DNA of 11,797 bases from Rheinheimera sp. (GTDB taxonomy: Bacteria > Pseudomonadota > Gammaproteobacteria > Enterobacterales > Alteromonadaceae). The position numbers and the translations under genes are program-made. The stretch spans positions 20,534 to 32,330 of the forward strand of contig DMYW01000036.1 of NCBI GenBank assembly GCA_003482455.1, read 5' to 3'. The notes under the pieces were generated by a model that saw only the letters and a list, made by a program, of their open reading frames with translations, was not told the origin of the DNA and did no database searches. Shown here piece by piece: positions 5,759 to 11,797 of the stretch (position 1 is the first letter of the stretch; each line of letters begins with the position of its first letter).

Positions 5759-7738
5759 ATGAAGAAGATACAACTCGCGTCTTGGATCCTTTTTACCAGC
5801 TGGATTGGTGCCCTCCCCGTTGCCGCCGAACAAGCCTTAACCGGTAGTTGGTTGTCTGATAGTCAGTTCAAACCTCTGCCCGACCCACAAATGTCGGGAG
5901 TCACCTGGCACCGCGACAATTTAGTAATGATTGCTGACCAAAGCGCGGCGCCGGACATGCGGATGAAGCTGTTCCGCTTTAATCCACATAACGCGACGTT
6001 GACGTCGACACCCGTTCCCATCACGTTGAGCAAAACCGTGCGTGAAGGTTGTTTCGGCGACTATTTAGCCAACTCACCCGATTTAGAAGCACTGACCTGG
6101 GATCGTGTTGATGACACAACCTTTATCACAGTGACCGAAGATGCCAGTCGCGCGCAATTAAGCCCGACCTGTGCACGCAAGTTTTCGCAAACAAATTCGA
6201 CCAAATACCCGACGCTGCTGCTGAAAATTAGTATCGATGCAGCCTTTACTCGCGCTGAAATTAGTGCGGTGCGCCCTGTACAGTTTCCTTTAGAAGCTCA
6301 AGTCGGCGATCAACCCAACGATGGTATTGAAGGCTTAGCCATCGATAACTTGCAGAATTTATATTTGGCGCTGGAAAAAGATTTGTCCGGTAAACCGGCT
6401 CTGTTCAAAACTCGCCTCACCGCTGATTTTTGGGCCAAAGACAATTTTGTCAAAGTGATCAGCGCTAACCTAACGTTGCCGAAGTTAGACGAGCGTCCAC
6501 ACCCCATCAACGACTTGGAGTTTTTGCCAAGCCCAATAAACGGTCACCCTGGTTATTTGGTGGCAGTGGCCCGCAACGATGACCAACTCTGGATTTTTGA
6601 CCTGACCAATCGAGTGCAACCCTACGTGCATCCGCTGAGTTTTTATGTCAAAACTGACAACTCAGGATTGTGCCCGCAGTATGAACGTGTCGTGCAAACA
6701 GCACTCGAAGGCGTGACAGTCCACGATGGCCAAATGTATTTAGTGAACGACCCGTGGAAGCAGCATTACGCCGAAAACATTCAGTGTGAAATCAACGCTG
6801 AGCACTTTAACGCCTATGCGTCTTTATTATTCGCCACGCCCTATGACCCGCGCTGGTTTACCTTAAATCGGCCGGCCACGACGATCGGACTCCCATCGAT
6901 TAGCGGTCTAGCCCCAATAGATGGTACTCATTACCTCGCCGTGTTGGATAAAAAAATCAGTTTAGGTGGCGATCGGATTGGAGTTATCGAATTAAGCGCC
7001 AATGGCGTGCCACGGTTTACACCCTTACCCATCGAAAATTGGCCAAATCATCAAGCAGCTAACGATTTGGAATCCGCCTGCGCTCTGCCTGGGCGGCCCA
7101 ATGAATTCTTGATTGCCGAGTCCGGCACTTGGCAAGGCGAGTTTGGCCGACTGTTTCATCTCAAACTGGAGCAAAACTACGCCACTGTGCTCAAAGCCTT
7201 TGATTTGCCTGTGCAAAATGACGCCAACTTGACGCAAACAGGCGACCAGTTTGAAGGCTTAGCATGTGCTAACTTGTCGCCCAATCGCTTTCAATTGATT
7301 TTGGCCGAACGTGGCGATGAACAGCATGCCGGCAGTTTGCAAACCGGTGTTCTGGATATAGCTGCCGGCGATTTAGTGTGGGCCGAACCGCGCATTCCGG
7401 TATTGTCGCCATTCAGCAGCGGCAACAACCGCCGCGACATCGCTGACTTGTACCTTGATGGTCAACAATTGTGGGCAGTGGCGGTGCGCGATCAAGGCGA
7501 TGTGGGCCCCTTTGAATCTGTGGTATACCCGGTCGCTCGCGTCGATGTGACTCAGCCGCAACCTATAATGATCAATACCAAGCCTGAAGCCGTTGCCCAC
7601 ATCGATGGTTTTAAAATAGAAGGGTTGGCAGCGCCAAGTAGCGTGTTGCCTAACAGTCGCTTCTTGTTGGGCACCGATGATGAAAACTTTGGCGGTACTG
7701 TGCGACCACTTGAGAATAAAGCCAATGCAACAGAATAA
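5759..7738 (+). CDS. Secreted duplicated beta-propeller-like protein (phytase-like / SdiA-regulated-like)
   Basis: The 659-residue protein begins with a signal peptide (MKK, hydrophobic stretch to about residue 20, likely cleavage after PVAA), so it is exported. After it, short blade-like motifs recur: SGV (46-48), DLEAL (108-112), IEGLA (190-194), NDLEFL (251-256) and LEGV (316-319). The same order returns in the second half: ISGLA (381-385), DLESA (436-440), FEGLA (498-502), ADLYL (562-566) and IEGLA (620-624). Each is followed by a hydrophobic strand and often an acidic turn. This resembles the 'esterase-like activity of phytase' and SdiA-regulated propeller families; I cannot say which fits best, and no catalytic set is evident. 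An upstream TTG (5756) is possible, but ATG 5759 with GGA 6 nt upstream is better placed. The stop overlaps the next gene by 14 bp. Substrate and role are unknown. Confidence 0.75.
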   Translation: MKKIQLASWILFTSWIGALPVAAEQALTGSWLSDSQFKPLPDPQMSGVTWHRDNLVMIADQSAAPDMRMKLFRFNPHNATLTSTPVPITLSKTVREGCFGDYLANSPDLEALTWDRVDDTTFITVTEDASRAQLSPTCARKFSQTNSTKYPTLLLKISIDAAFTRAEISAVRPVQFPLEAQVGDQPNDGIEGLAIDNLQNLYLALEKDLSGKPALFKTRLTADFWAKDNFVKVISANLTLPKLDERPHPINDLEFLPSPINGHPGYLVAVARNDDQLWIFDLTNRVQPYVHPLSFYVKTDNSGLCPQYERVVQTALEGVTVHDGQMYLVNDPWKQHYAENIQCEINAEHFNAYASLLFATPYDPRWFTLNRPATTIGLPSISGLAPIDGTHYLAVLDKKISLGGDRIGVIELSANGVPRFTPLPIENWPNHQAANDLESACALPGRPNEFLIAESGTWQGEFGRLFHLKLEQNYATVLKAFDLPVQNDANLTQTGDQFEGLACANLSPNRFQLILAERGDEQHAGSLQTGVLDIAAGDLVWAEPRIPVLSPFSSGNNRRDIADLYLDGQQLWAVAVRDQGDVGPFESVVYPVARVDVTQPQPIMINTKPEAVAHIDGFKIEGLAAPSSVLPNSRFLLGTDDENFGGTVRPLENKANATE

Positions 7739-8114
7739 CCCCCTACACGGCTTGACCTTGCAACGTATCGTCGAACTGTTAGTGGAAGATGCCGGCGGTT
7801 TTGAAAAATTGGCCGAGTTTCTGCCGATGCGCTGTTTTTCACATCAACCGAGCGTCAAATCGGCGTTAAGTTTTTTACGTAAAACCGACTGGGCCCGCCA
7901 GCAAACCGAACAATTGTTTGTATCGCAGCAGCTGCACTTGCCTGCCGCGGAGCGCCGCGTCAAACCACTGGCGCAACAAACAGCCGCCACTGCCAAACCC
8001 GCCAAGCCAACACCGAGCAAAAGCGCCACTGCGTCTGCCAAGAAACCATCCTCACGCCCTGTCGAACCGAAAAAAGTCTGGACCGGCTGGACTGTCCCCG
8101 ACAAAAAGTCTTAG
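7725..8114 (+). CDS. VF530-type (DUF2132) DNA-binding protein with basic C-terminal tail
   Basis: Residues 3-66 match the small VF530 family: NNPLHGLTL (4-12), a VELLVED helix (16-22), and RCFSHQPSVKSALSFLRKT (36-54) followed by WARQQTE. The family is named after a Vibrio fischeri protein of known structure and is annotated as DNA-binding; its cellular role is not known to me. An upstream in-frame ATG (7677) lies inside the propeller gene and gives 16 unrelated residues. ATG 7725 begins the MQQNNPLHG block and overlaps the upstream gene by 14 bp, suggesting a two-gene operon. Family members are usually about 70-90 residues. Here residues 76-129 add a Lys/Pro/Ala/Ser-rich, probably disordered basic tail that could bind nucleic acid. 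Its stop overlaps the convergent YjbR-type stop by 4 bp. Confidence 0.88.
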   Translation: MQQNNPLHGLTLQRIVELLVEDAGGFEKLAEFLPMRCFSHQPSVKSALSFLRKTDWARQQTEQLFVSQQLHLPAAERRVKPLAQQTAATAKPAKPTPSKSATASAKKPSSRPVEPKKVWTGWTVPDKKS

Positions 8115-8464
8115 TCGACGCCCGGAAAACGCAGTTTTTTCGGCAGTCCACGCTGTACCAAACGCCACGATTGTTCGATCTGACGCTGTAACTCCCCATT
8201 GGGCACCGAACCATCCAAGGTGATGGTATTCCAATGGGTTTTATTTAAATGGTAGCCGGGTTTAATGGCGCTAAAGAGTTGGCGCAACATCAGCGCATCC
8301 GCCGGCGTTGCTTTAAGGCTTAAATAGGCCACGCCGTCTTTTTCTGCCAAAATGGCAAACAATTTGTTCTGCGTTTTATACACATATACGTCAGGGCCAA
8401 ATGGGAAATCTTCCCGACTCACCGGCTGTGCCAGACAGTATTCACGCACTAAAGTAAAATCCAC
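8111..8464 (-). CDS. yjbR: MmcQ/YjbR family protein
   Basis: The 117-residue product fits the YjbR family (E. coli YjbR is about 118 residues). Matching segments are FPFGPDVYVYK (20-30), LFAIL (35-39), LSLKATP..A..LRQ (48-62), the family hallmark PGYHLNKTHWNTITLDG (69-85) and a C-terminal LPKKLR (107-112). The fold is described as a CyaY-like, double-wing DNA-binding type, but a biological role is not established. An open frame runs 43 codons further to ATG 8593, but that part has no family similarity. The GTG at 8464 has an AGGAG 7 nt upstream and gives the family length, so I chose it. No clear promoter is visible in 8465-8600. It is convergent with the VF530-type gene, with overlapping stop codons. 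Confidence 0.88.
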   Translation of the reverse strand: MDFTLVREYCLAQPVSREDFPFGPDVYVYKTQNKLFAILAEKDGVAYLSLKATPADALMLRQLFSAIKPGYHLNKTHWNTITLDGSVPNGELQRQIEQSWRLVQRGLPKKLRFPGVD

Positions 8465-8471
8465 CGCCAAA

Positions 8472-8476
8472 CTCCT
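8472..8476 (-). promoter_or_regulatory. Ribosome binding site fixing the GTG start of the YjbR-type gene
   Basis: On the minus strand this reads AGGAG, followed by 7 nt and then GTG (8462-8464). It is the best Shine-Dalgarno match in the region and supports the internal GTG over the longer ATG start at 8593. Confidence 0.75.
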
Positions 8477-8601
8477 GTAATAATCGAACGTCAACTTTTG
8501 GCAACTTGCAGCATCTAGACGCTGATACCAGATACTTTGTGCAGTCTGCCTAGGTCCCCCCTGCATCAACCAGCAAGCATCGAATTCTGTCACCCGTCGC
8601 T

Positions 8602-8630
8602 AAAAACAAAGCCCGGCGAACCGGGCTTTG
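8602..8630 (-). terminator. Rho-independent terminator of the S9 peptidase gene
   Basis: A perfect 10-bp stem joins CAAAGCCCGG (8607-8616) and CCGGGCTTTG (8621-8630) around a 4-nt loop that reads TTCG on the minus strand. A run of five T (complement of 8602-8606) follows on that strand. It begins 12 nt past the peptidase stop. On the plus strand there is no T run after the stem, so read-through from the VF530-type gene should not be stopped here. Confidence 0.93.
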
Positions 8631-8641
8631 CTGCAACCGCC

Positions 8642-10672
8642 TTAGTTGGCGGCTTTGGTGTATTGCTTCATCCACGCAAACACTTCGTTGTACCAGCGCT
8701 CGGCGTTGGCAGGCTTTAAGATCCAATGGTTTTCGTCAGGGAAAATGACTAAACGCGACGGAATGCCTTTGCGTTGCAAGGTGGTGTAAGCGGCTAACCC
8801 TTGCGCGTACGGCACACGGTAGTCTTTTAAGCCGTGGATCACCAAGTTCGGTGTTTTCCAGTTATCGACAAATTGCGCTGGGTTAAATTTGAAATAGTCC
8901 GCCGATTTGTCCCACACTGGACCGCCCATGTCATGCTCTGGGAACCACAGCTCTTCGGTGCTGCCATAAAAACTTGGCATATCAAACAAACCAGCGTGTG
9001 TGACGATACACTTAAAGCCGTCGCTCCAATTACCTTGGATCCAGTTCATCATAAAGCCACCGTACGATGCACCTAAGGCGCAGGCGTTGTCTTTATCTAG
9101 CCATGGTTGACGCTCTGTGATGTACGCCATGCCTTTTTTCAAATCTTCCAATGGCTTACCGCCCCAATCGCGAGCGATCGAATCGGTGAACGCTTGGCCG
9201 TAGCCAGTCGAGCCGTGGAAGTCGATCATCACGACGCCAAAGCCTTGCGCCGCCCACAGTTGGGCATTCCAGCGGTAGTTAAACATGTTGCCGAAACTGC
9301 CCTGCGGACCGCCGTGGACAATAAAGGCAATTGGATATTTTTTGCCTTCTTCGTAGTTCCAAGGTTTCATCCAGTAGCCGTAGACGGTTTCGTCTTGTGC
9401 GCCAGGGAAGCTAAATTGACCAAATTCAGCCAGTTGAATATCCGCCAGCGCTTTGTCATTGACCTTGGTCAACTGCCGCACTTCATTGCCTTGCAGCGAA
9501 AGCTGGAAGATATCCGTGGTCGAACCGAGCGTGTGATTGGTGAAGATGATCCGGCCTGGCCGTACGTTTAAATCACCGGCAGTGCCGTCCCCGTACACTT
9601 TATTGACTTCGCCAAAGCTTGGGTCAATCGAATAGATAGCTTTTTGTCCCAAGTCTTGCGCCGTGACGTATAGAGTGCGGTTGTCCGGTGCAAATTGATA
9701 ATCTTCGACCGAACGATCCCAATCTGCTGCTAGCTCTTTGCGCTCGCCAGTGGCTAAATCCAGCAGCATCAAACCAAAACGATCCGCTTCGTATACTGGT
9801 TTTTTCATCGCCAAATAAGCCATAAAACGACCATCGCCAGAGAAGCTTGGCTTGGCATCCCACGCCGGGTTGTCTTTGGTTAAGTTAATCTTGTTGCCGC
9901 CTTTGAGCGACACTTGAAAGATATCAAAATTAGTGTGCCACGACTGGTCAGCTGCAGGGATCTTGGCGCTAAACACTAGGTTGTTACCATCCGGGGTAAA
10001 AGCCGCTTCGCTGGTGCCCGCAACATCGGTATCCCATTCGGACATTAAATCATTGGCATCTTTGACCGGTTTGCCATTAAGGTCCGCGGCAAAGAAATGC
10101 ACTTTTAGGCCGTCTTCCCACGTATCCCAATGCCGCACCATCAGCTGGTCATAGACCTGCGCCGTGTCTTTTTTGTCGGCTTGAGTTTTGTTAAACAGCA
10201 CAGTACAGGCCAAATCAGCGCAGCCCGGTTTGACGTCCATGGTCACGACGATTTTTTTCTGATCTTGGCTAATCAGGTAACCTTGCACATCGAGCGGCAG
10301 ATCGGTGATTTGCTGCGCTTCGCCACCGTCTAACGCCAGTTTGTAAACTTGGCTGGAACCTGATCGATCAGCTAAGAAATAAATCGCCTTGCCGTCACTG
10401 GCGAATTTCACGTCGTGTTCTTTACCGTCAGCGGAGGTTAAACGACGCACTTTGTTGCCGTCTTGCAAATCCATCAGATACAGATCAGCGCTGGTATCGG
10501 CGGGCGCTAAACCACCGTTCTTTTGGCCATAGACCACATAACGGCCATCCGGTGATACCACCACATCGTATAATTTATTCAGTTTATTTAAGTGTTCTAC
10601 CGTCAAATTGGTCTTGGCTGATACGTTGCCCGCAACAAGGGCGGCAACGATAAGTGCCCAGGCGTTTTTCAT
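8642..10672 (-). CDS. Secreted S9 family peptidase (prolyl oligopeptidase family, TolB-like propeller)
   Basis: The 676-residue serine peptidase has a signal peptide (MKNAWALIVAALVAGNVSA, likely cut after NVSA), so it works in the periplasm or outside the cell. Residues about 30-400 form a TolB/WD40-like propeller with repeated SPDGR, SGDGR, TPDGN and APDN turns that limits access to short peptides. The C-terminal alpha/beta-hydrolase holds HGGP (453-456, oxyanion hole), GASYGG with nucleophile S536, D617 in LKDYRVPY and H649 in ENHW, a complete triad. This domain order and GxSxGG type fit the S9C acylaminoacyl/dipeptidyl peptidase group; it probably trims oligopeptides for uptake. The start is ATG 10672 with AGGAG (10679-10683) 6 nt upstream, better than the ATG at 10690, which lies upstream of that site and only adds six residues. 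It lies downstream of the fumarase gene, separated by 66 bp with a hairpin. Confidence 0.95.
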   Translation of the reverse strand: MKNAWALIVAALVAGNVSAKTNLTVEHLNKLNKLYDVVVSPDGRYVVYGQKNGGLAPADTSADLYLMDLQDGNKVRRLTSADGKEHDVKFASDGKAIYFLADRSGSSQVYKLALDGGEAQQITDLPLDVQGYLISQDQKKIVVTMDVKPGCADLACTVLFNKTQADKKDTAQVYDQLMVRHWDTWEDGLKVHFFAADLNGKPVKDANDLMSEWDTDVAGTSEAAFTPDGNNLVFSAKIPAADQSWHTNFDIFQVSLKGGNKINLTKDNPAWDAKPSFSGDGRFMAYLAMKKPVYEADRFGLMLLDLATGERKELAADWDRSVEDYQFAPDNRTLYVTAQDLGQKAIYSIDPSFGEVNKVYGDGTAGDLNVRPGRIIFTNHTLGSTTDIFQLSLQGNEVRQLTKVNDKALADIQLAEFGQFSFPGAQDETVYGYWMKPWNYEEGKKYPIAFIVHGGPQGSFGNMFNYRWNAQLWAAQGFGVVMIDFHGSTGYGQAFTDSIARDWGGKPLEDLKKGMAYITERQPWLDKDNACALGASYGGFMMNWIQGNWSDGFKCIVTHAGLFDMPSFYGSTEELWFPEHDMGGPVWDKSADYFKFNPAQFVDNWKTPNLVIHGLKDYRVPYAQGLAAYTTLQRKGIPSRLVIFPDENHWILKPANAERWYNEVFAWMKQYTKAAN

Positions 10673-10688
10673 TTTTATCTCCTGTTGC

Positions 10689-10722
10689 AAAAACGCGCCT
10701 GAAGTTTCCTTGCAGGCGCGTT
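10689..10722 (-). terminator. Rho-independent terminator of the fumarase gene, abutting the peptidase RBS
   Basis: AACGCGCCTG (10692-10701) and CAGGCGCGTT (10713-10722) form a perfect 10-bp GC-rich stem around an 11-nt loop. On the minus strand a run of five T (complement of 10689-10693) overlaps and follows the stem. It lies 16 nt after the fumarase stop. Its T run ends only about 5 nt before the AGGAG of the S9 peptidase gene, so it could also influence expression of that gene. Confidence 0.85.
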
Positions 10723-10728
10723 GTTATC

Positions 10729-10755
10729 TTTATAATTATTAAGATGTTTTGTCCA
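10729..10755 (-). promoter_or_regulatory. Possible promoter of the S9 peptidase gene inside the fumarase 3' end
   Basis: On the minus strand TGGACA (10755-10750) is followed after 15 bp by TATAAA (10734-10729). The hexamers are close to consensus but the spacing is short. Transcription would start around 10722, so the whole fumarase hairpin would form the peptidase 5' leader. There is no room for a promoter between hairpin and start codon, so some promoter upstream of the hairpin or read-through is needed. Confidence 0.35.
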
Positions 10756-11797
10756 TCTCTTCCAGCTTCACTTTCCAGATCGCTGGGCCTTGTGTATGGA
10801 CGTTGTTGCCTTGGCTGTCCACCGCAACCGTCACCGGCATATCTTCAACATCAAATTCGTAAATCGCTTCCATACCTAAATCAGCAAAGGCCACCACGCG
10901 AGCGTGTTTAATCGCCTTAGAAACCAAGTAGGCAGCACCACCAACGGCCATCAGATACACAGCTTTGTGCTGTTTAATGCTGTCGACGGTTTGATCACCA
11001 CGTTCAGATTTACCAATCATGCCAAGTAAGCCGGTTTGGCTTAACATCATGTCGGTGAATTTATCCATCCGCGTGGCCGTGGTTGGGCCGGCTGGGCCTA
11101 CCACTTCGTCACCGACTGGGTCGACTGGGCCGACGTAGTAGATAAATTTATTCTTGAAATCAACGCCTTCTGGTAAGCCTTGACCACTTTGCAGCAAATC
11201 TTGAATGCGTTTATGCGCCGCGTCACGGCCCGTCAGCATTTTGCCTGATAACAACACAGTTTCGCCGGCTTGCCATTCCAACACGTCTGCTGGCGTGACG
11301 GTATTTAAATTAACGCGACGGACGTTTTGGCCAAGTTCCCAAGTCACTTCTGGCCAATCTTCCAATTTTGGTACTGGCAGCTGGGCTGGGCCCGAGCCAT
11401 CTAAATGGAAATGCACGTGGCGTGTGGCGGCACAGTTTGGGATCATCACTACAGGTTTCGAAGCGGCGTGAGTTGGCACCGATTTGATTTTCACATCAAC
11501 AACCGTGGTAACACCGCCTAAGCCTTGTGCACCTATGCCCAATTTGTTGACCTTGTCGTAAAGTTCAAGGCGCAGTTTTTCATCGGCAGTTTCAGCGCCT
11601 TTTTCCAGCAAATCTTGAATGTCGACCGGCTCCATCAATGCTTCTTTGGCAAGTACCGCAGCTTTTTCGGCGGTGCCGCCAATCCCAATGCCTAGCATGC
11701 CTGGTGGACACCAGCCAGCGCCCATTTTGGGCAGGGTTTCCAGCACCCACTCCACGACGGAATCCGATGGGTTTAACATCACCATCTTGGTTTTGTT
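10739..11797 (-). CDS. fumA: Fumarate hydratase class I, iron-sulfur (5' end beyond the window)
   Basis: Class I fumarase interconverts fumarate and malate in the TCA cycle using a [4Fe-4S] cluster. About 352 C-terminal residues are present; the family is about 500 residues, so roughly 150 N-terminal residues, including the first cluster Cys, lie beyond the right edge. Counting from the first ATG in the window (11785), two likely cluster cysteines are visible: C26 in GAGWCPPGMLGIGIGG and C118 in IPNCAATRHVHF. The C-terminal beta domain shows LTGRDAAHKR (184-193), YYVGPVDP (216-223), GPTTATRMD (233-241) and DLGMEAIYEF (302-311). Coding continues in frame upstream of that ATG to the window edge (N-K-T-K), so this Met is internal, not the start. 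The gene ends in TAA at 10739-10741 with a terminator 16 nt later. It looks intact as far as seen. Confidence 0.95.
   Translation of the reverse strand, partial: NKTKMVMLNPSDSVVEWVLETLPKMGAGWCPPGMLGIGIGGTAEKAAVLAKEALMEPVDIQDLLEKGAETADEKLRLELYDKVNKLGIGAQGLGGVTTVVDVKIKSVPTHAASKPVVMIPNCAATRHVHFHLDGSGPAQLPVPKLEDWPEVTWELGQNVRRVNLNTVTPADVLEWQAGETVLLSGKMLTGRDAAHKRIQDLLQSGQGLPEGVDFKNKFIYYVGPVDPVGDEVVGPAGPTTATRMDKFTDMMLSQTGLLGMIGKSERGDQTVDSIKQHKAVYLMAVGGAAYLVSKAIKHARVVAFADLGMEAIYEFDVEDMPVTVAVDSQGNNVHTQGPAIWKVKLEEMDKTS

Noticed and set aside
7677..7724. Longer start for the VF530-type protein
   Set aside because: The extension lies in the propeller gene and has no family similarity; ATG 7725 begins the conserved NNPLHG block.
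9107..9571. 154-residue plus-strand open frame inside the S9 peptidase gene
   Set aside because: It is antisense to the catalytic domain; its openness is explained by codon use of the real gene.
1..11797. Defence system, prophage, CRISPR array or insertion sequence
   Set aside because: No transposase, integrase, repeat-spacer array, tRNA edge or toxin-antitoxin pair is visible; the genes are mostly housekeeping or conserved families.

Overview
The window looks like ordinary chromosomal DNA of a gammaproteobacterium. It carries a 554-residue glutamine-dependent AsnB, an iron-sulfur class I fumarase, a secreted S9 peptidase with a TolB-like propeller, a DUF3025 protein, a VF530-type protein and a YjbR-type protein. 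That mix, with moderate base composition, suits the Alteromonadales/Chromatiaceae (Rheinheimera- or Shewanella-like). This is an inference from protein character; no search was run. I see no transposase, phage gene, CRISPR array, rRNA or tRNA.

Left part (1-3774, minus strand): a tightly packed four-gene operon. In transcription order it holds a DUF3025 protein, a NatA-like ABC ATPase, a NatB-like ABC permease and a Nudix hydrolase with a NUDT6-like N-terminal domain. Adjacent genes overlap by 4 bp (ATGA) or are 1 bp apart, so translation is probably coupled. A strong intrinsic terminator (109-145) closes the operon. Beyond it, positions 14-60 hold a REP-like imperfect hairpin.

Centre (3775-5651): a 174-bp divergent intergenic region separates the operon from asnB. 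It contains a perfect 8+8 bp inverted repeat (3881-3900) and a pair of 11-bp direct repeats, both candidate regulator sites. asnB ends in a strong terminator.

Plus-strand pair (5759-8114): a secreted protein made of two parallel five-motif halves, probably a duplicated beta-propeller related to phytase-like/SdiA-regulated-like lipoproteins and secreted proteins. It overlaps by 14 bp a small VF530-type DNA-binding protein with an unusual Lys/Pro/Ala-rich tail. That gene is convergent with a YjbR-type gene; their stop codons overlap by 4 bp and no terminator lies between them.

Right part (8111-11797, minus strand): the YjbR-type gene, the S9 peptidase gene with its own terminator, and the 3' two thirds of a class I fumarase gene that runs off the window. 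The fumarase terminator sits directly against the ribosome binding site of the peptidase, so it may also act as a leader hairpin for that gene.

Nothing here is clearly a new defence or mobile system. The points most worth following are the DUF3025-NatAB-Nudix operon, the asnB operator-like palindrome, the duplicated propeller protein and the fumarase/peptidase junction.
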